DNA of 43,616 nucleotides from Clostridium sp. (GCA_023664775.1 JAMPEW010000025.1:1-43616), one strand, 5' to 3'; positions 7,721 through 18,472 are shown, counted from the first letter of the stretch. A program made the numbers and translations. The notes: generated from the sequence alone by a model not told the origin.

Positions 7721-8818
7721 ATGTTTATCGAAAAATTGGCATTAAATAATTTCAGAAATTATGATAAAGAGGAAATTTCTTTTTCTAATGGGATTAACAT
7801 ACTTTACGGCGATAACGCCCAAGGTAAAACAAATGTGTTAGAAGCCATATATATGACAGCAACCACAAAATCCCACAGGGGAAACAGAGATAAGGAAATT
7901 ATACAATTTGGTTTTGATGAAGCCCATATAAGAGCTGATGTTAAAAAACATGATGTAAGCCATCGTATCGACATGCACTTGAGGAAAAATAAAAGCAAGG
8001 GTGTTGCCATAGATATGGTTTCAATCAAAAAAAGTATTCAACTTTTTGGACTTGTAAATATTATTCTTTTTTCTCCTGAGGATTTATCAATTATAAAAGA
8101 AAGTCCTGCTGAAAGAAGAAGATTTATGGATATGGAGCTTTGCCAGCTCAATAAATTATATTATAGTGATTTATCATCGTATAATAAAGTTCTTAATCAA
8201 AGAAATAATCTTCTGAAACAAATTGCCTTTCATGAAAAAAGTAAGGATATGCTTGAGATTTGGGATGAACAATTGGTAAAATATGGTATAAAAATAATCT
8301 CTTTACGGGATAATTTTATAAACATGATGAATGAAATTATGTGTGATATACATAACAGCATTACGTCGGGAAAAGAAAAAATAAAAGCCATATATGAAAA
8401 AAATGTAGAGGAAGAAAGATTTTTAGAGGAATTACAAAATAAAAGATTTGTTGATTTAAAATATCAAACAACATCAGTAGGTCCACACAGAGATGATATT
8501 AAATTTATTGTTAATGATATAGATGTAAAAAAATATGGTTCTCAGGGACAACAAAGAACAGCTGCATTATCTCTTAAGCTTGCAGAAATAGAGCTTGTAA
8601 AAAAAATAATAAATGATAATCCGATACTTCTTTTGGATGATGTTATGTCGGAGCTTGACTCTACAAGGAGAGATGCACTTTTATCATATATCAGTAATAT
8701 TCAAACTATCATTACCTGTACGGGATATGATGATTTTATAAAGGAAAGGCTTAACATAGATAGAATTTACAAGGTTAGCCAGGGCAAAATTAGGGAGGAA
8801 ATTTATGAGTACGAATAA
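7721..8818 (+). CDS. recF: DNA replication and repair protein RecF
   Basis: This 365-residue SMC/ABC-like ATPase has Walker [10 protein letters not shown] near residue 30, the ABC-like signature [17 protein letters not shown] in the C-terminal third, and Walker [13 protein letters not shown]. RecF loads RecA at single-strand gaps together with RecO and RecR. GGAGGAG (7708-7714) favours the ATG at 7721 over an earlier TTG. Its last 14 nt overlap gyrB, indicating translational coupling. Confidence 0.97.
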   Translation: MFIEKLALNNFRNYDKEEISFSNGINILYGDNAQGKTNVLEAIYMTATTKSHRGNRDKEIIQFGFDEAHIRADVKKHDVSHRIDMHLRKNKSKGVAIDMVSIKKSIQLFGLVNIILFSPEDLSIIKESPAERRRFMDMELCQLNKLYYSDLSSYNKVLNQRNNLLKQIAFHEKSKDMLEIWDEQLVKYGIKIISLRDNFINMMNEIMCDIHNSITSGKEKIKAIYEKNVEEERFLEELQNKRFVDLKYQTTSVGPHRDDIKFIVNDIDVKKYGSQGQQRTAALSLKLAEIELVKKIINDNPILLLDDVMSELDSTRRDALLSYISNIQTIITCTGYDDFIKERLNIDRIYKVSQGKIREEIYEYE

Positions 8819-10727
8819 CAGCGAAAATTATGGAGCTGAGCAAATTCAAATATTGGAGGGTCTTGAAGCGGTAAGAAAAAGACCGGGAATGTATATAGGA
8901 AGCACATCTTCAAGAGGTCTTCATCATCTTGTATATGAGATTGTTGATAATGCGGTTGATGAGGCACTTGCAGGCTTTTGTACGGAAATTGATGTAAGCA
9001 TAAATGAGGATAATTCGGTAACAGTTGTGGATAACGGAAGGGGTATTCCAACTGGAATACATGAAAAAGCAGGTATTCCAGCCGTTGAGGTTGTATTTAC
9101 AATCCTTCATGCAGGTGGAAAATTTGGCGGTGGAGGATATAAGGTTTCAGGTGGGCTTCATGGTGTTGGAGCTTCTGTTGTTAATGCGCTTTCAAATTGG
9201 CTTGAGGTAGAAATATCAAGAGATGGAAAAGTATATAAGCAGCGTTATGAGAGAGGACATGTTATATATAAGCTCAAGGAAATAGGAAAGACAGATAAGG
9301 TTGGAACTAAGGTTACATTTATGCCGGATGATACTATTTTTGACGAGGTTATATTTGATTTTGACACGCTGAAAAGAAGACTCAGGGAAATGGCTTTTCT
9401 TACAAAGGGACTTAAAATAAATCTTACTGATAAGAGAGAAGAAAATGAGAAAAGCGAAAGCTATCATTATGAGGGTGGCATAAAGGAATTTGTACAGTAT
9501 CTGAACAGACACAAAACGACGCTTTACGACAAAATTATATATGTTGAAGGAAATAAGGACGACATTTATGTTGAGGTTGCCTTACAGCATAATGATTCCT
9601 ACAACGAAGCAACCTTAAGCTTTGTAAATAATATAACAACGCCTGAGGGTGGTACGCATCTTACAGGCTTTAAGAGTGCCATAACAAAGGTATTTAATGA
9701 TTATGCAAGGACAAATAAGCTTATTAAGGAAAAGGAAGAAAATCTTTCGGGAGATGATTTAAGAGAAGGTCTTACAGCCGTTGTAAGCATAAAAATTTCC
9801 GAGCCACAGTTTGAGGGACAGACAAAGCAGAAGCTTGGAAATGCAGAGGCAAGAACTGCAGTTGAAACGCTTGTGAATGAAAAGCTTACGTATTTTTTGG
9901 AACAAAACCCTCAGATTGCAAAGATAATCATAGGAAAAGCCGCACTTGCGCAAAGAGCTAGAATTGCTGCAAGAAAGGCAAGGGATGTTGCGAGAAAGAG
10001 TACGCTCGAAAATAATATGGCGCTTCCGGGAAAGCTTGCAGACTGCTCAGACAAGGATCCTAAAAACTGTGAAATCTATATCGTTGAGGGAGATTCTGCA
10101 GGAGGCTCTGCAAAAACTGCACGTTCAAGGGCAACGCAGGCGATACTTCCTTTAAGAGGAAAGATATTAAATGTTGAAAAAGCAAGAATAGATAGAATCC
10201 TTGAAAATGCAGAAATAAAAGCAATGATAACTGCTTTCGGAACAGGCATAAGAGAAAATTTCAATATAGAGAAGCTTCGCTATGATAAGATTATCATTAT
10301 GACAGATGCCGATGTTGACGGTGCTCATATTGCAACGCTTATGCTTACATTTTTCTTCCGGTTTATGCCTGACCTGATAAGGCAGGGACATGTTTATCTT
10401 GCACAGCCGCCTCTTTATAAGCTGGAAAAAAACAAAAAGGTATGGTATGCCTACAGTGATGATGAGCTGGCTAAGATACTTGATGATGTTGGAAGGGATA
10501 ATAACAATAAAATCCAGCGTTACAAGGGACTTGGTGAGATGGATGCAGAGCAGCTTTGGGACACGACAATGGATCCTGAAAAGAGAATACTTCTTCGTGT
10601 CGCAATTGACGAGGAAAGTGAGTCTGAGCTTGATATAGTATTTGATACCCTTATGGGTGAAAAGGTAGAGCCAAGACGTGAATTTATAGAGGCAAACGCT
10701 AAGTTTGTTAAAAATCTTGATATTTAA
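8805..10727 (+). CDS. gyrB: DNA gyrase subunit B
   Basis: The protein has 640 residues. The GHKL ATPase region shows [22 protein letters not shown] and [15 protein letters not shown]. The transducer has GQTKQKLG. The Toprim domain has EGDSAGG and DADVDGAHI. It supplies the ATPase of the A2B2 gyrase that introduces negative supercoils. The start overlaps the end of recF, and a GGAGG-like site lies inside recF. gyrA follows after 15 nt. Confidence 0.99.
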   Translation: MSTNNSENYGAEQIQILEGLEAVRKRPGMYIGSTSSRGLHHLVYEIVDNAVDEALAGFCTEIDVSINEDNSVTVVDNGRGIPTGIHEKAGIPAVEVVFTILHAGGKFGGGGYKVSGGLHGVGASVVNALSNWLEVEISRDGKVYKQRYERGHVIYKLKEIGKTDKVGTKVTFMPDDTIFDEVIFDFDTLKRRLREMAFLTKGLKINLTDKREENEKSESYHYEGGIKEFVQYLNRHKTTLYDKIIYVEGNKDDIYVEVALQHNDSYNEATLSFVNNITTPEGGTHLTGFKSAITKVFNDYARTNKLIKEKEENLSGDDLREGLTAVVSIKISEPQFEGQTKQKLGNAEARTAVETLVNEKLTYFLEQNPQIAKIIIGKAALAQRARIAARKARDVARKSTLENNMALPGKLADCSDKDPKNCEIYIVEGDSAGGSAKTARSRATQAILPLRGKILNVEKARIDRILENAEIKAMITAFGTGIRENFNIEKLRYDKIIIMTDADVDGAHIATLMLTFFFRFMPDLIRQGHVYLAQPPLYKLEKNKKVWYAYSDDELAKILDDVGRDNNNKIQRYKGLGEMDAEQLWDTTMDPEKRILLRVAIDEESESELDIVFDTLMGEKVEPRREFIEANAKFVKNLDI

Positions 10728-10742
10728 TAAAGGAGAGAAAAA

Positions 10743-13325
10743 ATGGACGATAGTACAATATTTGATAAAATCCATGAAGTGGATTTGAAAAAAACCATGG
10801 AAACGTCTTATATCGATTATGCCATGAGTGTTATCGCTGCAAGAGCTCTCCCTGATGTAAGAGATGGTCTTAAGCCGGTACAAAGAAGAATACTTCACTC
10901 CATGATGGAGCTTCATAATGGACCTGACAAGCCACACAGAAAATGTGCACGTATTGTCGGTGATACAATGGGTAAATATCACCCACATGGAGATTCCTCT
11001 ATCTATGAGGCATTGGTAAAGCTTGCCCAGGAATGGGCAACAAGATATCCGCTTGTGGATGGTCATGGCAACTTTGGTTCTGTTGACGGTGACGGCGCTG
11101 CTGCAATGAGGTATACAGAGGCAAGGCTTTCCAAGATTTCTATGGAAATGCTTGCCGACATAGACATGGACACAGTTGATTTTGTGCCAAACTTTGATGA
11201 GACAGAGCGTGAACCGGTAGTTTTGCCAAGCCGTTATCCAAATCTTTTGGTAAACGGTACATCGGGTATTGCAGTCGGTATGGCTACAAACATACCACCT
11301 CATAATTTAAATGAGATAGTAAGCGCAGTTGTAAAGATAATAGATAACAGAGTGCTTGAGGATAGAGATACTGATATAGACGAGATAATGGATATTGTTC
11401 AGGGTCCTGATTTTCCTACAGGTGCACAGATACTTGGTACATCAGGTATTAATGAAGCTTACAGAACAGGTAGAGGAAAAATAAAAGTAAGAGCTGTTAC
11501 GGATATTGAGCCTATGTCTAACGGAAAGCAGAGAATCGTTGTTACCGAGCTTCCATACATGGTAAATAAGGCAAAGCTGATACAAAAAATAGCAGAGCTT
11601 GTTAAGGATAAAAAGGTTGACGGCATATCAGACCTTAGAGATGAGTCTTCAAGGGAAGGTATGAGAATTGTTATTGAGCTTAAAAAGGACTGCAATGCAA
11701 ATATCCTTCTGAACCAGCTTTTTAAGCATACCCAGATGCAGGATACATTTGGTGTTATTATGCTTGCCCTTGTAAATAATGAGCCAAAGGTGCTTAATCT
11801 TCTTGAAATGCTTACATATTACCTGAAGCATCAGGAGGAGGTTGTCACAAGAAGAACGAAATATGAGCTTAATAAGGCTGAGACAAGGGCTCATATTGTG
11901 GAAGGACTTTTGATTGCCCTTGATAACATTGATGAGGTTATCAAGCTGATAAGAGCTGCAAAGACAGTTGCCGATGCAAAGCTTGCACTGATAGAAAGAT
12001 TTGGACTTTCAGACGCACAGGCATCTGCAATTGTAGATATGAGACTTCGTGTGCTTACAGGCTTGGAAAGAGAAAAGCTTGAAAATGAGTACAGGGAGCT
12101 TATGGAAAGAATTGCAGAGCTTAAAGCAATACTTGCAGACAAGAAGAAGCTTCTCGGTGTCATTAAAGAGGAAATTCTTATCATTGCAACAAAATATGGA
12201 GACAAGAGAAGAACCTCAATTGGAATAGATGTTGAGGATGATATAACGGTAGAGGATCTTATCAAGAAGGAAAATATTGTTGTTGCCATGACGAAGCTTG
12301 GATATATCAAGAGAATGACGGTAAACAACTTTAAGAGCCAAAACAGAGGCGGTAAGGGCATAAAGGGAATGCAGACCATAGATGAGGACTTTATAGAGGA
12401 TTTATTTATGACTACCACCCACCACTATATTATGTTCTTTACAAATATGGGAAAGGTGTACAGATTGAAGGCTTACGAAATTCCTGAGGCAAGCAGAACT
12501 GCAAGGGGAACTGCAATTATAAATCTCTTACAGCTTCAGCCGGATGAAAAAATAACTGCTGTTATTCCAATCAGGCAGTACGTTGAGGGAAGATACCTTT
12601 TCATGTGTACAAAGCATGGTATTGTTAAAAAGACACGTATCACGGAATATTCAAATGTGAGAAAGTCGGGTCTTGCTGCTATAACCTTAAAGGAAAATGA
12701 CGAGCTGATTGAGGTTAAGGCTACAAATAATACAAAGGATATTATTCTTGTTACAAAGCATGGCATGTGTATAAGGTTTAACGAGAAGGATGTAAGAAGT
12801 ACAGGAAGAACCTCAATGGGTGTTATAGGAATGAATGTTTCCGGTGGTGATGAAATAATCGGAATGCAGCTTGACACGCAGGGAGAGGCACTTTTGCTTG
12901 TGTCTGAGAAGGGTCTTGGAAAGAGAACTCTCATGGAGGAGTTTACGCCTCAAAGACGTGGCGGAAAGGGTGTTAAGTGCTACAAGATTAATGAGCGCTC
13001 AGGCAACGTTGTAGGCTTTAAGGCAGTTAATGATGACAATGAAATTATGATTATCACAAATCAGGGAATTGTCATAAGAATACTTTGCAAGGATATTTCA
13101 ACCCTTGGACGTATCACAACGGGAGTTAAGCTTATCAACATGGACACGGAGCATGATATAAATGTTGCGAGCATAGCAAAGGTAAGACAAAAATCGGCTG
13201 ATGAGTCGGAGTCATTGATTGCAATGGAGCAGGAGATGGAGGAAGCAGATAACGAGGAAACAAATGTTGAAGATACTAATTTCGAGGAATCGGATAGTGA
13301 AGAATCAGGTGCGGACGAAAAATAA
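10743..13325 (+). CDS. gyrA: DNA gyrase subunit A
   Basis: The protein has 860 residues. The winged-helix/tower region includes AMRYTEARL with the catalytic tyrosine near residue 124. The C-terminal beta-pinwheel carries a GyrA-box-like [11 protein letters not shown] and a second related motif [11 protein letters not shown]. The C-terminus ends in an acidic tail (many Glu/Asp in the last 40 residues), a region known to modulate supercoiling in other gyrases. Its position directly after gyrB confirms gyrase rather than ParC. Confidence 0.98.
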   Translation: MDDSTIFDKIHEVDLKKTMETSYIDYAMSVIAARALPDVRDGLKPVQRRILHSMMELHNGPDKPHRKCARIVGDTMGKYHPHGDSSIYEALVKLAQEWATRYPLVDGHGNFGSVDGDGAAAMRYTEARLSKISMEMLADIDMDTVDFVPNFDETEREPVVLPSRYPNLLVNGTSGIAVGMATNIPPHNLNEIVSAVVKIIDNRVLEDRDTDIDEIMDIVQGPDFPTGAQILGTSGINEAYRTGRGKIKVRAVTDIEPMSNGKQRIVVTELPYMVNKAKLIQKIAELVKDKKVDGISDLRDESSREGMRIVIELKKDCNANILLNQLFKHTQMQDTFGVIMLALVNNEPKVLNLLEMLTYYLKHQEEVVTRRTKYELNKAETRAHIVEGLLIALDNIDEVIKLIRAAKTVADAKLALIERFGLSDAQASAIVDMRLRVLTGLEREKLENEYRELMERIAELKAILADKKKLLGVIKEEILIIATKYGDKRRTSIGIDVEDDITVEDLIKKENIVVAMTKLGYIKRMTVNNFKSQNRGGKGIKGMQTIDEDFIEDLFMTTTHHYIMFFTNMGKVYRLKAYEIPEASRTARGTAIINLLQLQPDEKITAVIPIRQYVEGRYLFMCTKHGIVKKTRITEYSNVRKSGLAAITLKENDELIEVKATNNTKDIILVTKHGMCIRFNEKDVRSTGRTSMGVIGMNVSGGDEIIGMQLDTQGEALLLVSEKGLGKRTLMEEFTPQRRGGKGVKCYKINERSGNVVGFKAVNDDNEIMIITNQGIVIRILCKDISTLGRITTGVKLINMDTEHDINVASIAKVRQKSADESESLIAMEQEMEEADNEETNVEDTNFEESDSEESGADEK

Positions 13326-13379
13326 TGATGAAGTATGCAAACGTTTAATAACATTGATATACAAAAGGAGGAATAAATT

Positions 13380-13583
13380 ATGTCAGGTGAAGAACTAAAA
13401 GAGGGCTTAGAGGGACTAAGCAAAATTGATGGTTTTTCTAATGTGTTGTTTGATGCGGCATATTGGATTGCAGTTATATTTGTTGTCCTTTTTGTGGCAT
13501 ATATTTTTGCTGCGGTTGTGTGTTATGTAAACAGACGTCGGAAAGGAATGCCGAACAATAATGATGATTTCCTTGATGACTAA
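13380..13583 (+). CDS. Small single-pass membrane protein, last gene of the gyrBA run
   Basis: This is a 67-residue protein with an acidic N-terminus, one hydrophobic segment (about residues 26-49), a positively charged NRRRKG stop-transfer and an acidic DDFLDD tail. AAAGGAGGAA precedes the ATG, so it is very likely translated. The family is not recognised. It shares the transcript end with gyrA. Confidence 0.7.
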   Translation: MSGEELKEGLEGLSKIDGFSNVLFDAAYWIAVIFVVLFVAYIFAAVVCYVNRRRKGMPNNNDDFLDD

Positions 13584-13601
13584 AAATTATAGCGAAACGG
13601 G

Positions 13602-13664
13602 GCTGTCACACTAGGAAGTGGCAGCACGTTTAAAACACCTGCGGACATGAGCTGCAGGTGTTTT
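13602..13664 (+). terminator. Tandem hairpins ending the gyrase gene run
   Basis: The first stem-loop pairs GCTGTCAC (13602-13609) with GTGGCAGC (13618-13625). The second pairs AAAACACCTGC (13632-13642) with GCAGGTGTTTT (13654-13664). The second has a T-run in its 3' arm and A-run in its 5' arm, so it could stop transcription in either direction. Confidence 0.8.
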
Positions 13665-13724
13665 ATATATGTGGAACAACAATGTTTGAATAAAATAGGA
13701 TAGGAAGGTTGAGGGTTGTTTATT

Positions 13725-14567
13725 ATGAGAACCTTAAATACAGATGTCATAATCAGTACGGTTAAGGATATGTGCATAAGTGCTAATTTATATCTTGCAG
13801 ATGACATGAAGAAAAAGCTTGCGGAGGCTGAAAGAGAGGAAGATAGTCCCCTCGGAAAGCAGATTTTGGAACAGCTTATGGAAAATCTTAATATAGCGGC
13901 AGAGGATAACATACCGATTTGCCAGGATACGGGCATGGCTGTTTTTTTTGTAAATGTAGGTCAGGATTTGCATATTGAAGGAATGAATTTAACAGATGCA
14001 ATCAATGAAGGAGTGAGACAGGGCTACAAGGAAGGGTATCTTAGAAAGTCTGTTGTGGCAGACCCGCTGCTTAGAACGAATACAGGAGATAATACGCCTG
14101 CAATTATCCATTATGATATTGTGGAGGGGGATAAGCTTGAAATAACAATTGCCCCAAAAGGCTTTGGCAGCGAAAATATGAGCAAGGTATATATGCTGAA
14201 GCCATCAGACGGCGAGGAGGGAATAAAAGCTTCGGTGCTTGATGCTGTTAAAAATGCAGGACCAAATGCATGTCCGCCTCTAGTTGTAGGAGTAGGACTT
14301 GGGGGTGATTTTGAGCTTGCGGCAAAAATGGCAAAAAAAGCGCTTACAAGAGAAGCAGGCTCACATGCAAAGGATGCGCATATTGCAAAAATAGAGGAGG
14401 AGCTGCTGAAAGAAATTAACAGTACGGGAATTGGTCCGGGCGGCTTGGGTGGAAAAATTACTGCGCTTGCAGTAAACATTGAGTCTTACGCAACCCATAT
14501 AGCAGGAATGCCTCTTGCAGTAAATATGTGCTGTCATGTCAACAGGCATTTGACAAGGATTTTATAG
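13725..14567 (+). CDS. Fe-S (class I) fumarate hydratase, alpha subunit
   Basis: The 280-residue protein matches the N-terminal half of class I fumarases and the TtdA/FumA-N family. Cysteines expected to bind the 4Fe-4S cluster appear in ICQDTGMAVF, NACPPLVVGVG and VNMCCHVNRH. It interconverts fumarate and malate with its beta partner encoded 18 nt downstream. GAGG upstream and the MRTLNTD start favour the ATG at 13725 over a TTG at 13716. L(+)-tartrate dehydratase is a paralogous alternative, but in this lineage fumarase is more likely. Confidence 0.9.
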   Translation: MRTLNTDVIISTVKDMCISANLYLADDMKKKLAEAEREEDSPLGKQILEQLMENLNIAAEDNIPICQDTGMAVFFVNVGQDLHIEGMNLTDAINEGVRQGYKEGYLRKSVVADPLLRTNTGDNTPAIIHYDIVEGDKLEITIAPKGFGSENMSKVYMLKPSDGEEGIKASVLDAVKNAGPNACPPLVVGVGLGGDFELAAKMAKKALTREAGSHAKDAHIAKIEEELLKEINSTGIGPGGLGGKITALAVNIESYATHIAGMPLAVNMCCHVNRHLTRIL

Positions 14568-14585
14568 AATATGTGGGAGGTCAAC

Positions 14586-15182
14586 ATGAATAAACATATT
14601 ACAGTACCTTTTTTAAAGGATGCGATTGCAGGTCTTGAGGCGGGAGATTACGTGTACATAAGCGGAACGATATACAGTGCAAGAGATGCAGCACACAAAA
14701 GAATGTATGATGCAATCAATGCATCGGAATTTAAGAATGAGGATGGAAAAGCATTATTTGACAAAAATGTTCTTCCACTCGATTTAACGGATAATGTCAT
14801 ATATTATTTAGGTCCCACGCCAGCGAGGGAGGGGCAGGTAATAGGCTCGGCAGGTCCCACAACAAGCAGCCGCATGGATAAGTATACGCCGCTGCTTCTT
14901 GAAAAGGGCTTAAAGGGCATGATAGGAAAGGGCAAGAGAAGTAAAGAGGTTATAGACGCCATAGTGGAAAATGGGGCAGTATATTTTGCGGCAGTTGGAG
15001 GCGCAGGCGCATTGCTTTCCAAATGCATAAAAAAGGCTGAAGTGATTGCATATGATGATTTGGGAACAGAAGCCATAAGAAAAATGGAGGTTGAGGCATT
15101 TCCTGCCATAGTTGTTGTAGATTCTAAAGGTAATAATTTGTACGATACAGCAGTGGACAATTACTTTCATAGGATAAATTAA
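14586..15182 (+). CDS. Fe-S (class I) fumarate hydratase, beta subunit
   Basis: This 198-residue protein corresponds to the C-terminal half of class I fumarase (FumA-C/TtdB family). Typical segments are YISGTIYSARDAAHKR, YYLGPTPAREGQVIGSAGPTTS and GGAGALLSKCIK. It forms the active enzyme with the alpha subunit upstream. GGGAGG at 14575-14580 supports the ATG at 14586; a longer start at 14571 lacks a site. Confidence 0.9.
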   Translation: MNKHITVPFLKDAIAGLEAGDYVYISGTIYSARDAAHKRMYDAINASEFKNEDGKALFDKNVLPLDLTDNVIYYLGPTPAREGQVIGSAGPTTSSRMDKYTPLLLEKGLKGMIGKGKRSKEVIDAIVENGAVYFAAVGGAGALLSKCIKKAEVIAYDDLGTEAIRKMEVEAFPAIVVVDSKGNNLYDTAVDNYFHRIN

Positions 15183-15266
15183 CTTGATTAATGTTTATAA
15201 GAGAGGTATACTTAATCAGTACGAGTATGGAAAGGTGTTTGACTTTAAATATTAAAGGAGGATTAT

Positions 15267-16334
15267 ATGAGCAAGATATGTTGCGGAGTTACTTATTCAG
15301 ATGAAGACAAGGTATGCCGCGTTTGTGGAAAAAACCTTGTGGATGATGAAGAAAAAACAGTATTGATTAATACAACGCCTGATAATGGGAAGGCAGAGGA
15401 AGAAGAACCTTCTGATTCTACGGAGGAGTTAAAAGGAACAGCAGAGCCTGTAAACCCACAGGAGCCTGAAGCGGCAGAAGAAAAACAAGAGGATAAATCA
15501 ACCTCCGAGGATGAACCAAAGCAGGAAGAAGCTGTAAATACAGAGGAGCCTGCAAAAGCAGAGGAAGGCGAAAAGCAGGAAGCTGAGGAAGATGATGAGC
15601 CAAGTACATCAATACTCACAGCAGATATGATGGGACCTATTAAGCATCCTGAAAATGAAGGAAACGGGCAAAATCCAAATATGGCTAAGCCAATGGGACA
15701 GCCGCCAATACCTCCGATGGGACAGCCGATGGGACCGCAAGGTCAACCGATGATGGGACAGCCGAACCGACCGATGGGACCGCAGGGGCAGCCGATGGGA
15801 CCGCAGGGGCAGCCGATGGGACCACAAGGTCAGCCAATGATGGGACAGCCGAACCGACCGATGGGACCACAGGGACAGCCGATGGGACCGCAAGGTCAGC
15901 CAATGATGGGACAGCCGATGGGACCACAAGGTCAACCGATGATGGGACAGCCGAATCGACCAATGGGACCACAGGGACAGCCGATGGGACCACAAGGTCA
16001 ACCGATGATGGGACAGCCAAACCGACCAATGGGACCACAGGGACAACCGATGGGACCACAAGGTCAGCCAATGATGGGTCAGCAGCCTCCAAAGCCAGCG
16101 AAGCCGCCAAAACCACCAAAGTCACCTGAGGCAAAGGAAAAGACTGCAAAGATTTGTGGTATTACGACTCTTTCTGTTTCAATTGCAGGACTTATAGCAG
16201 TGCTTGTAATGATGTTTATGTTTGTCATAAGCCCAAATTACAAAAAGTTTAAGGGCGAAGCAGGTAAGGGCTTTCATGACCCAAGTACAAATGTATCTAC
16301 AGTGAGCGATGCAGCAGAAGGAGAGGAGGAATAG
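15267..16334 (+). CDS. Zinc-ribbon, Gly-Pro-Gln-repeat membrane protein
   Basis: The protein has 355 residues. The N-terminus carries a short Cys pair motif (ICCG, then CRVCG), likely a zinc ribbon. A Glu/Pro/Ala-rich acidic stretch follows (about 30-120), then tandem repeats of MGQP and MGPQGQP units (about 145-275), a basic PPKPPKSP segment, and one transmembrane helix (about 298-320) close to the C-terminus. GGAGG precedes the ATG. The layout suggests an inside-facing disordered tail with a short outside part. No known family is assigned. The next gene begins 2 nt later. Confidence 0.75.
   Translation: MSKICCGVTYSDEDKVCRVCGKNLVDDEEKTVLINTTPDNGKAEEEEPSDSTEELKGTAEPVNPQEPEAAEEKQEDKSTSEDEPKQEEAVNTEEPAKAEEGEKQEAEEDDEPSTSILTADMMGPIKHPENEGNGQNPNMAKPMGQPPIPPMGQPMGPQGQPMMGQPNRPMGPQGQPMGPQGQPMGPQGQPMMGQPNRPMGPQGQPMGPQGQPMMGQPMGPQGQPMMGQPNRPMGPQGQPMGPQGQPMMGQPNRPMGPQGQPMGPQGQPMMGQQPPKPAKPPKPPKSPEAKEKTAKICGITTLSVSIAGLIAVLVMMFMFVISPNYKKFKGEAGKGFHDPSTNVSTVSDAAEGEEE
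15715..16080 (+). repeat. In-frame tandem repeat encoding MGPQGQP units
   Basis: A stretch of about 365 bp is built of imperfect units reading MGPQGQP and MGQPNRP, sometimes MMGQP, in changing order. Unit lengths are multiples of 3, so gain or loss keeps the frame. Third-position differences between units show the copies are not freshly expanded. The repeat lies wholly within the coding sequence. Confidence 0.9.
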
Positions 16335-16336
16335 AT

Positions 16337-17818
16337 ATGAAAAATAAAAAATGGACAACAGTTACTATTACTTCTCTTGTGGTGATTATCGTTGAAGTAA
16401 TTTTATTATTTGTACTTATTCTTCCGGGAAAGAAGGTTAATGACGTTTTCAAGGAGCTTGAAAATGGAAACGGAAGAAAGGCAGACCGGATATTAGATGA
16501 AATGTCTGACAGTGGCGAGAAAAAGGTAAATGATTATATGAACGATTTTGCCACATATCAGTGTAACCAGTATCTTGACGGCAACATTACATATGAAAAG
16601 CTGGATAAAACTTTAAGTGCAATAGATGAATTAGATGATTATTATGCATTTTCCCAGCCATATTATTCTCATGTTGCCTCAACGGAAATGTTAAGGCTTT
16701 ATGAGCAGGGATATGCGGAATATCAGGCAAATTGGGAATCCGCATTATATGACGACTTAAAAGATCAAAGTAAGGAAGTATATTACAACTTATACTATTC
16801 GGATAAGACGGATGATGATTTGAAGGCGTATTTGCAGGAAAAGTATGACAGCTTTCTAAATGGCAGTCTTTCTTATGATGATATTAAGGATTATGTACGG
16901 GTAGCAGAGGACTTCTTTGGAGGAGATGCACTTTCTTATGCATATGATATAGATTCAGACCTTTATATGATCGAATCTTATCAGGAGGATTATGATACGG
17001 CTAAGGAATATTACGATAACCAGCAGTATTTTGAGACAATTGAGGAATGTGACAGTGTATACATCAGTGATAATGATACTACAGGATTTTATGAGAAATT
17101 CCAAACCCTGAGACAGGATGCATACGATGCGGGAAAAACATATTATGTTCAACAGGCAGAGGATTGTGCAAATGCAGGAGATTACACTACAGCAAAGGAA
17201 ATAATCGCACAGATAAAGGAGGTTTACGGCACAGAGGTAGATACATCTGCGGTTGAAGCGCTTATGAAGGATCCATGGATGGACGCATATGCCGCATATG
17301 TGTCAAATGCAACGGAAAACCTCAAGGCAGATGCAGCTACAGGTGTAAAAATAGGTAATTGTGATGATACATCAACAATAAATGTAGATGAGTATATTCC
17401 AGAGGAAATTTATCTTTATGATTTTGATGGAAATGGAACACCGGAAATGCTTTTGACAGTTGATACATATGCGTGGATCGTTGGATTTGATGGTCAAAAT
17501 GCAGTTCTTACGGGCTTTGTTCATGCAGCAACATTTTGTGATGCCCCATACTTTATAACAATTCCGATGCTTATGCCGGAAGGCTATTCAGGGTATGCAC
17601 TGTTAGAGCTTAGCAATAACGTATGGAATGTTGTTACATACTATTATGCGGCTAACGACGGTAGCAGATTTGAGGTAGACGGCGCAGAGGTATCTTACGA
17701 TGAGTGTTCTGCAAAGCATGACGAAATAGCACAATATGAAAATAAAGACATAAAGGTAAATTATGGCGATGTTATTGAAAATTATGAGGCTGTAATTTAT
17801 AATTACCCGAGCGAATAA
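16337..17818 (+). CDS. Exported membrane-anchored protein with TPR-like helical region, partner of the repeat protein
   Basis: The protein has 493 residues. It has an N-terminal hydrophobic anchor (about 10-30), then an acidic, Tyr-rich helical region with repeated D/E-Y patterns that resembles TPR-like stacking (about 35-310). The C-terminal domain holds YDFDGNGTPEM (about 358-368), which looks like a calcium-binding D-x-D-x-N-x-T loop. It sits 2 nt after the repeat protein and is probably co-translated with it. An envelope role is inferred; no function is recognised. Confidence 0.7.
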   Translation: MKNKKWTTVTITSLVVIIVEVILLFVLILPGKKVNDVFKELENGNGRKADRILDEMSDSGEKKVNDYMNDFATYQCNQYLDGNITYEKLDKTLSAIDELDDYYAFSQPYYSHVASTEMLRLYEQGYAEYQANWESALYDDLKDQSKEVYYNLYYSDKTDDDLKAYLQEKYDSFLNGSLSYDDIKDYVRVAEDFFGGDALSYAYDIDSDLYMIESYQEDYDTAKEYYDNQQYFETIEECDSVYISDNDTTGFYEKFQTLRQDAYDAGKTYYVQQAEDCANAGDYTTAKEIIAQIKEVYGTEVDTSAVEALMKDPWMDAYAAYVSNATENLKADAATGVKIGNCDDTSTINVDEYIPEEIYLYDFDGNGTPEMLLTVDTYAWIVGFDGQNAVLTGFVHAATFCDAPYFITIPMLMPEGYSGYALLELSNNVWNVVTYYYAANDGSRFEVDGAEVSYDECSAKHDEIAQYENKDIKVNYGDVIENYEAVIYNYPSE

Positions 17819-18172
17819 TGAAATGGGTATGATAGGATTTTACAGTTAATAGTATCTTAATATATGCTTAGATAGCGTGGGTTGTAAAAAACAAAAGTAA
17901 AGAGGGCTTGCCGCAGATAAGGGTAAACAATAATGTTCCTTACTGTGACAGCCCTTTTTATTAAATCCATAAAGGCACTGTTAGGTCCGAAATAAACATA
18001 AGTGGATGTTCAGCTACAGTGCAAGCTGTATTATATGGGAAAAATGCCGTCAAATACCAGTAAAAATTCGCTTGTGTTAAAAAGTATGCGGGCTTAGTGC
18101 GGCAGTCTCATATCATGTGCGAAAAATGTATAAATTTAGCAGTAGGTTTCATTGGTAAGTTTGAATATAATA
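17819..18172. other. Spacer between the membrane-protein pair and the tRNA genes
   Basis: The stretch holds the hairpin terminator at 17903-17959 and, at its right end, the tRNA promoter. From about 17960 to 18170 I see no ORF with a ribosome-binding site, no repeat matching elsewhere in the window and no clear RNA structure. Confidence 0.5.
17903..17959 (+). terminator. Terminator after the repeat-protein pair
   Basis: GGGCT and the following CCGCAG and TAAGG segments pair with CCTTA, CTGTGA and AGCCC (17950-17954) to give a long interrupted stem. A T-run follows at 17955-17959. The 3' half TGTGACAGCCC resembles the one near 13602, suggesting a common terminator sequence family in this genome. 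Confidence 0.75.
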
Positions 18173-18201
18173 TTGACAAATAAGGAATAATTTGCTATTA
18201 T
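18173..18201 (+). promoter_or_regulatory. Promoter of tRNA-Ser/tRNA-Asn
   Basis: TTGACA (18173-18178) and TATTAT (18196-18201) are 17 nt apart. The spacer AAATAAGGAATAATTTGC is almost the same as that of the tRNA-Cys promoter at 19371-19399. It is close to the consensus expected for a stable-RNA promoter. Confidence 0.75.
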
Positions 18202-18289
18202 AGTCAAGCGTGTTGACATGGCAAAGGCTACTGTGAATACACATATATGTAAATCAGATTAAAAGTAATTTGATCTAATTTAGGCATTT

Positions 18290-18377
18290 GGAGATGTACT
18301 CAAGTGGCTGAAGAGGCGCCCCTGCTAAGGGTGTAGGTCGTTCACGCGGCGCGAGGGTTCAAATCCCTCCATCTCCG
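18290..18377 (+). tRNA. tRNA-Ser (anticodon GCT)
   Basis: The acceptor stem pairs GGAGATG with CATCTCC and leaves discriminator G. The anticodon loop CTGCTAA gives GCT (reads AGC/AGU). The long variable arm typical of serine tRNAs is present. The T-loop TTCAAAT is canonical. The 3' CCA is not encoded. Confidence 0.97.
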
Positions 18378-18392
18378 TTTATAATTTTATAT

Positions 18393-18464
18393 TCCTCGAT
18401 AGCTCAATGGTAGAGCACTCGGCTGTTAACCGAGTTGTTGTAGGTTCGAGCCCTACTCGGGGAG
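18393..18464 (+). tRNA. tRNA-Asn (anticodon GTT)
   Basis: The acceptor stem pairs TCCTCGA with TCGGGGA (one G-T wobble), with discriminator G. The anticodon loop CTGTTAA gives GTT. The T-loop TTCGAGC is normal. It lies 15 nt after tRNA-Ser, probably on one transcript, and the CCA is not encoded. Confidence 0.97.
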
Positions 18465-18472
18465 CTTATGAA

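Noticed and set aside
10167-11303. A 378-codon open frame on the minus strand across gyrB and gyrA
   Set aside because: It lies wholly antisense to two conserved gyrase genes, has no recognisable motif and no ribosome-binding site, and has a Cys/His-rich composition typical of a shadow frame.
15715-16080. CRISPR-like array
   Set aside because: Repeats are imperfect, in frame and without unique spacers of constant length. They encode a protein repeat. No cas genes are nearby.
15609-16149. Long minus-strand frames with repeating residues opposite the repeat protein
   Set aside because: The periodic composition is simply the reverse of the MGPQGQP repeat, and the plus-strand frame has a start site and a membrane helix.
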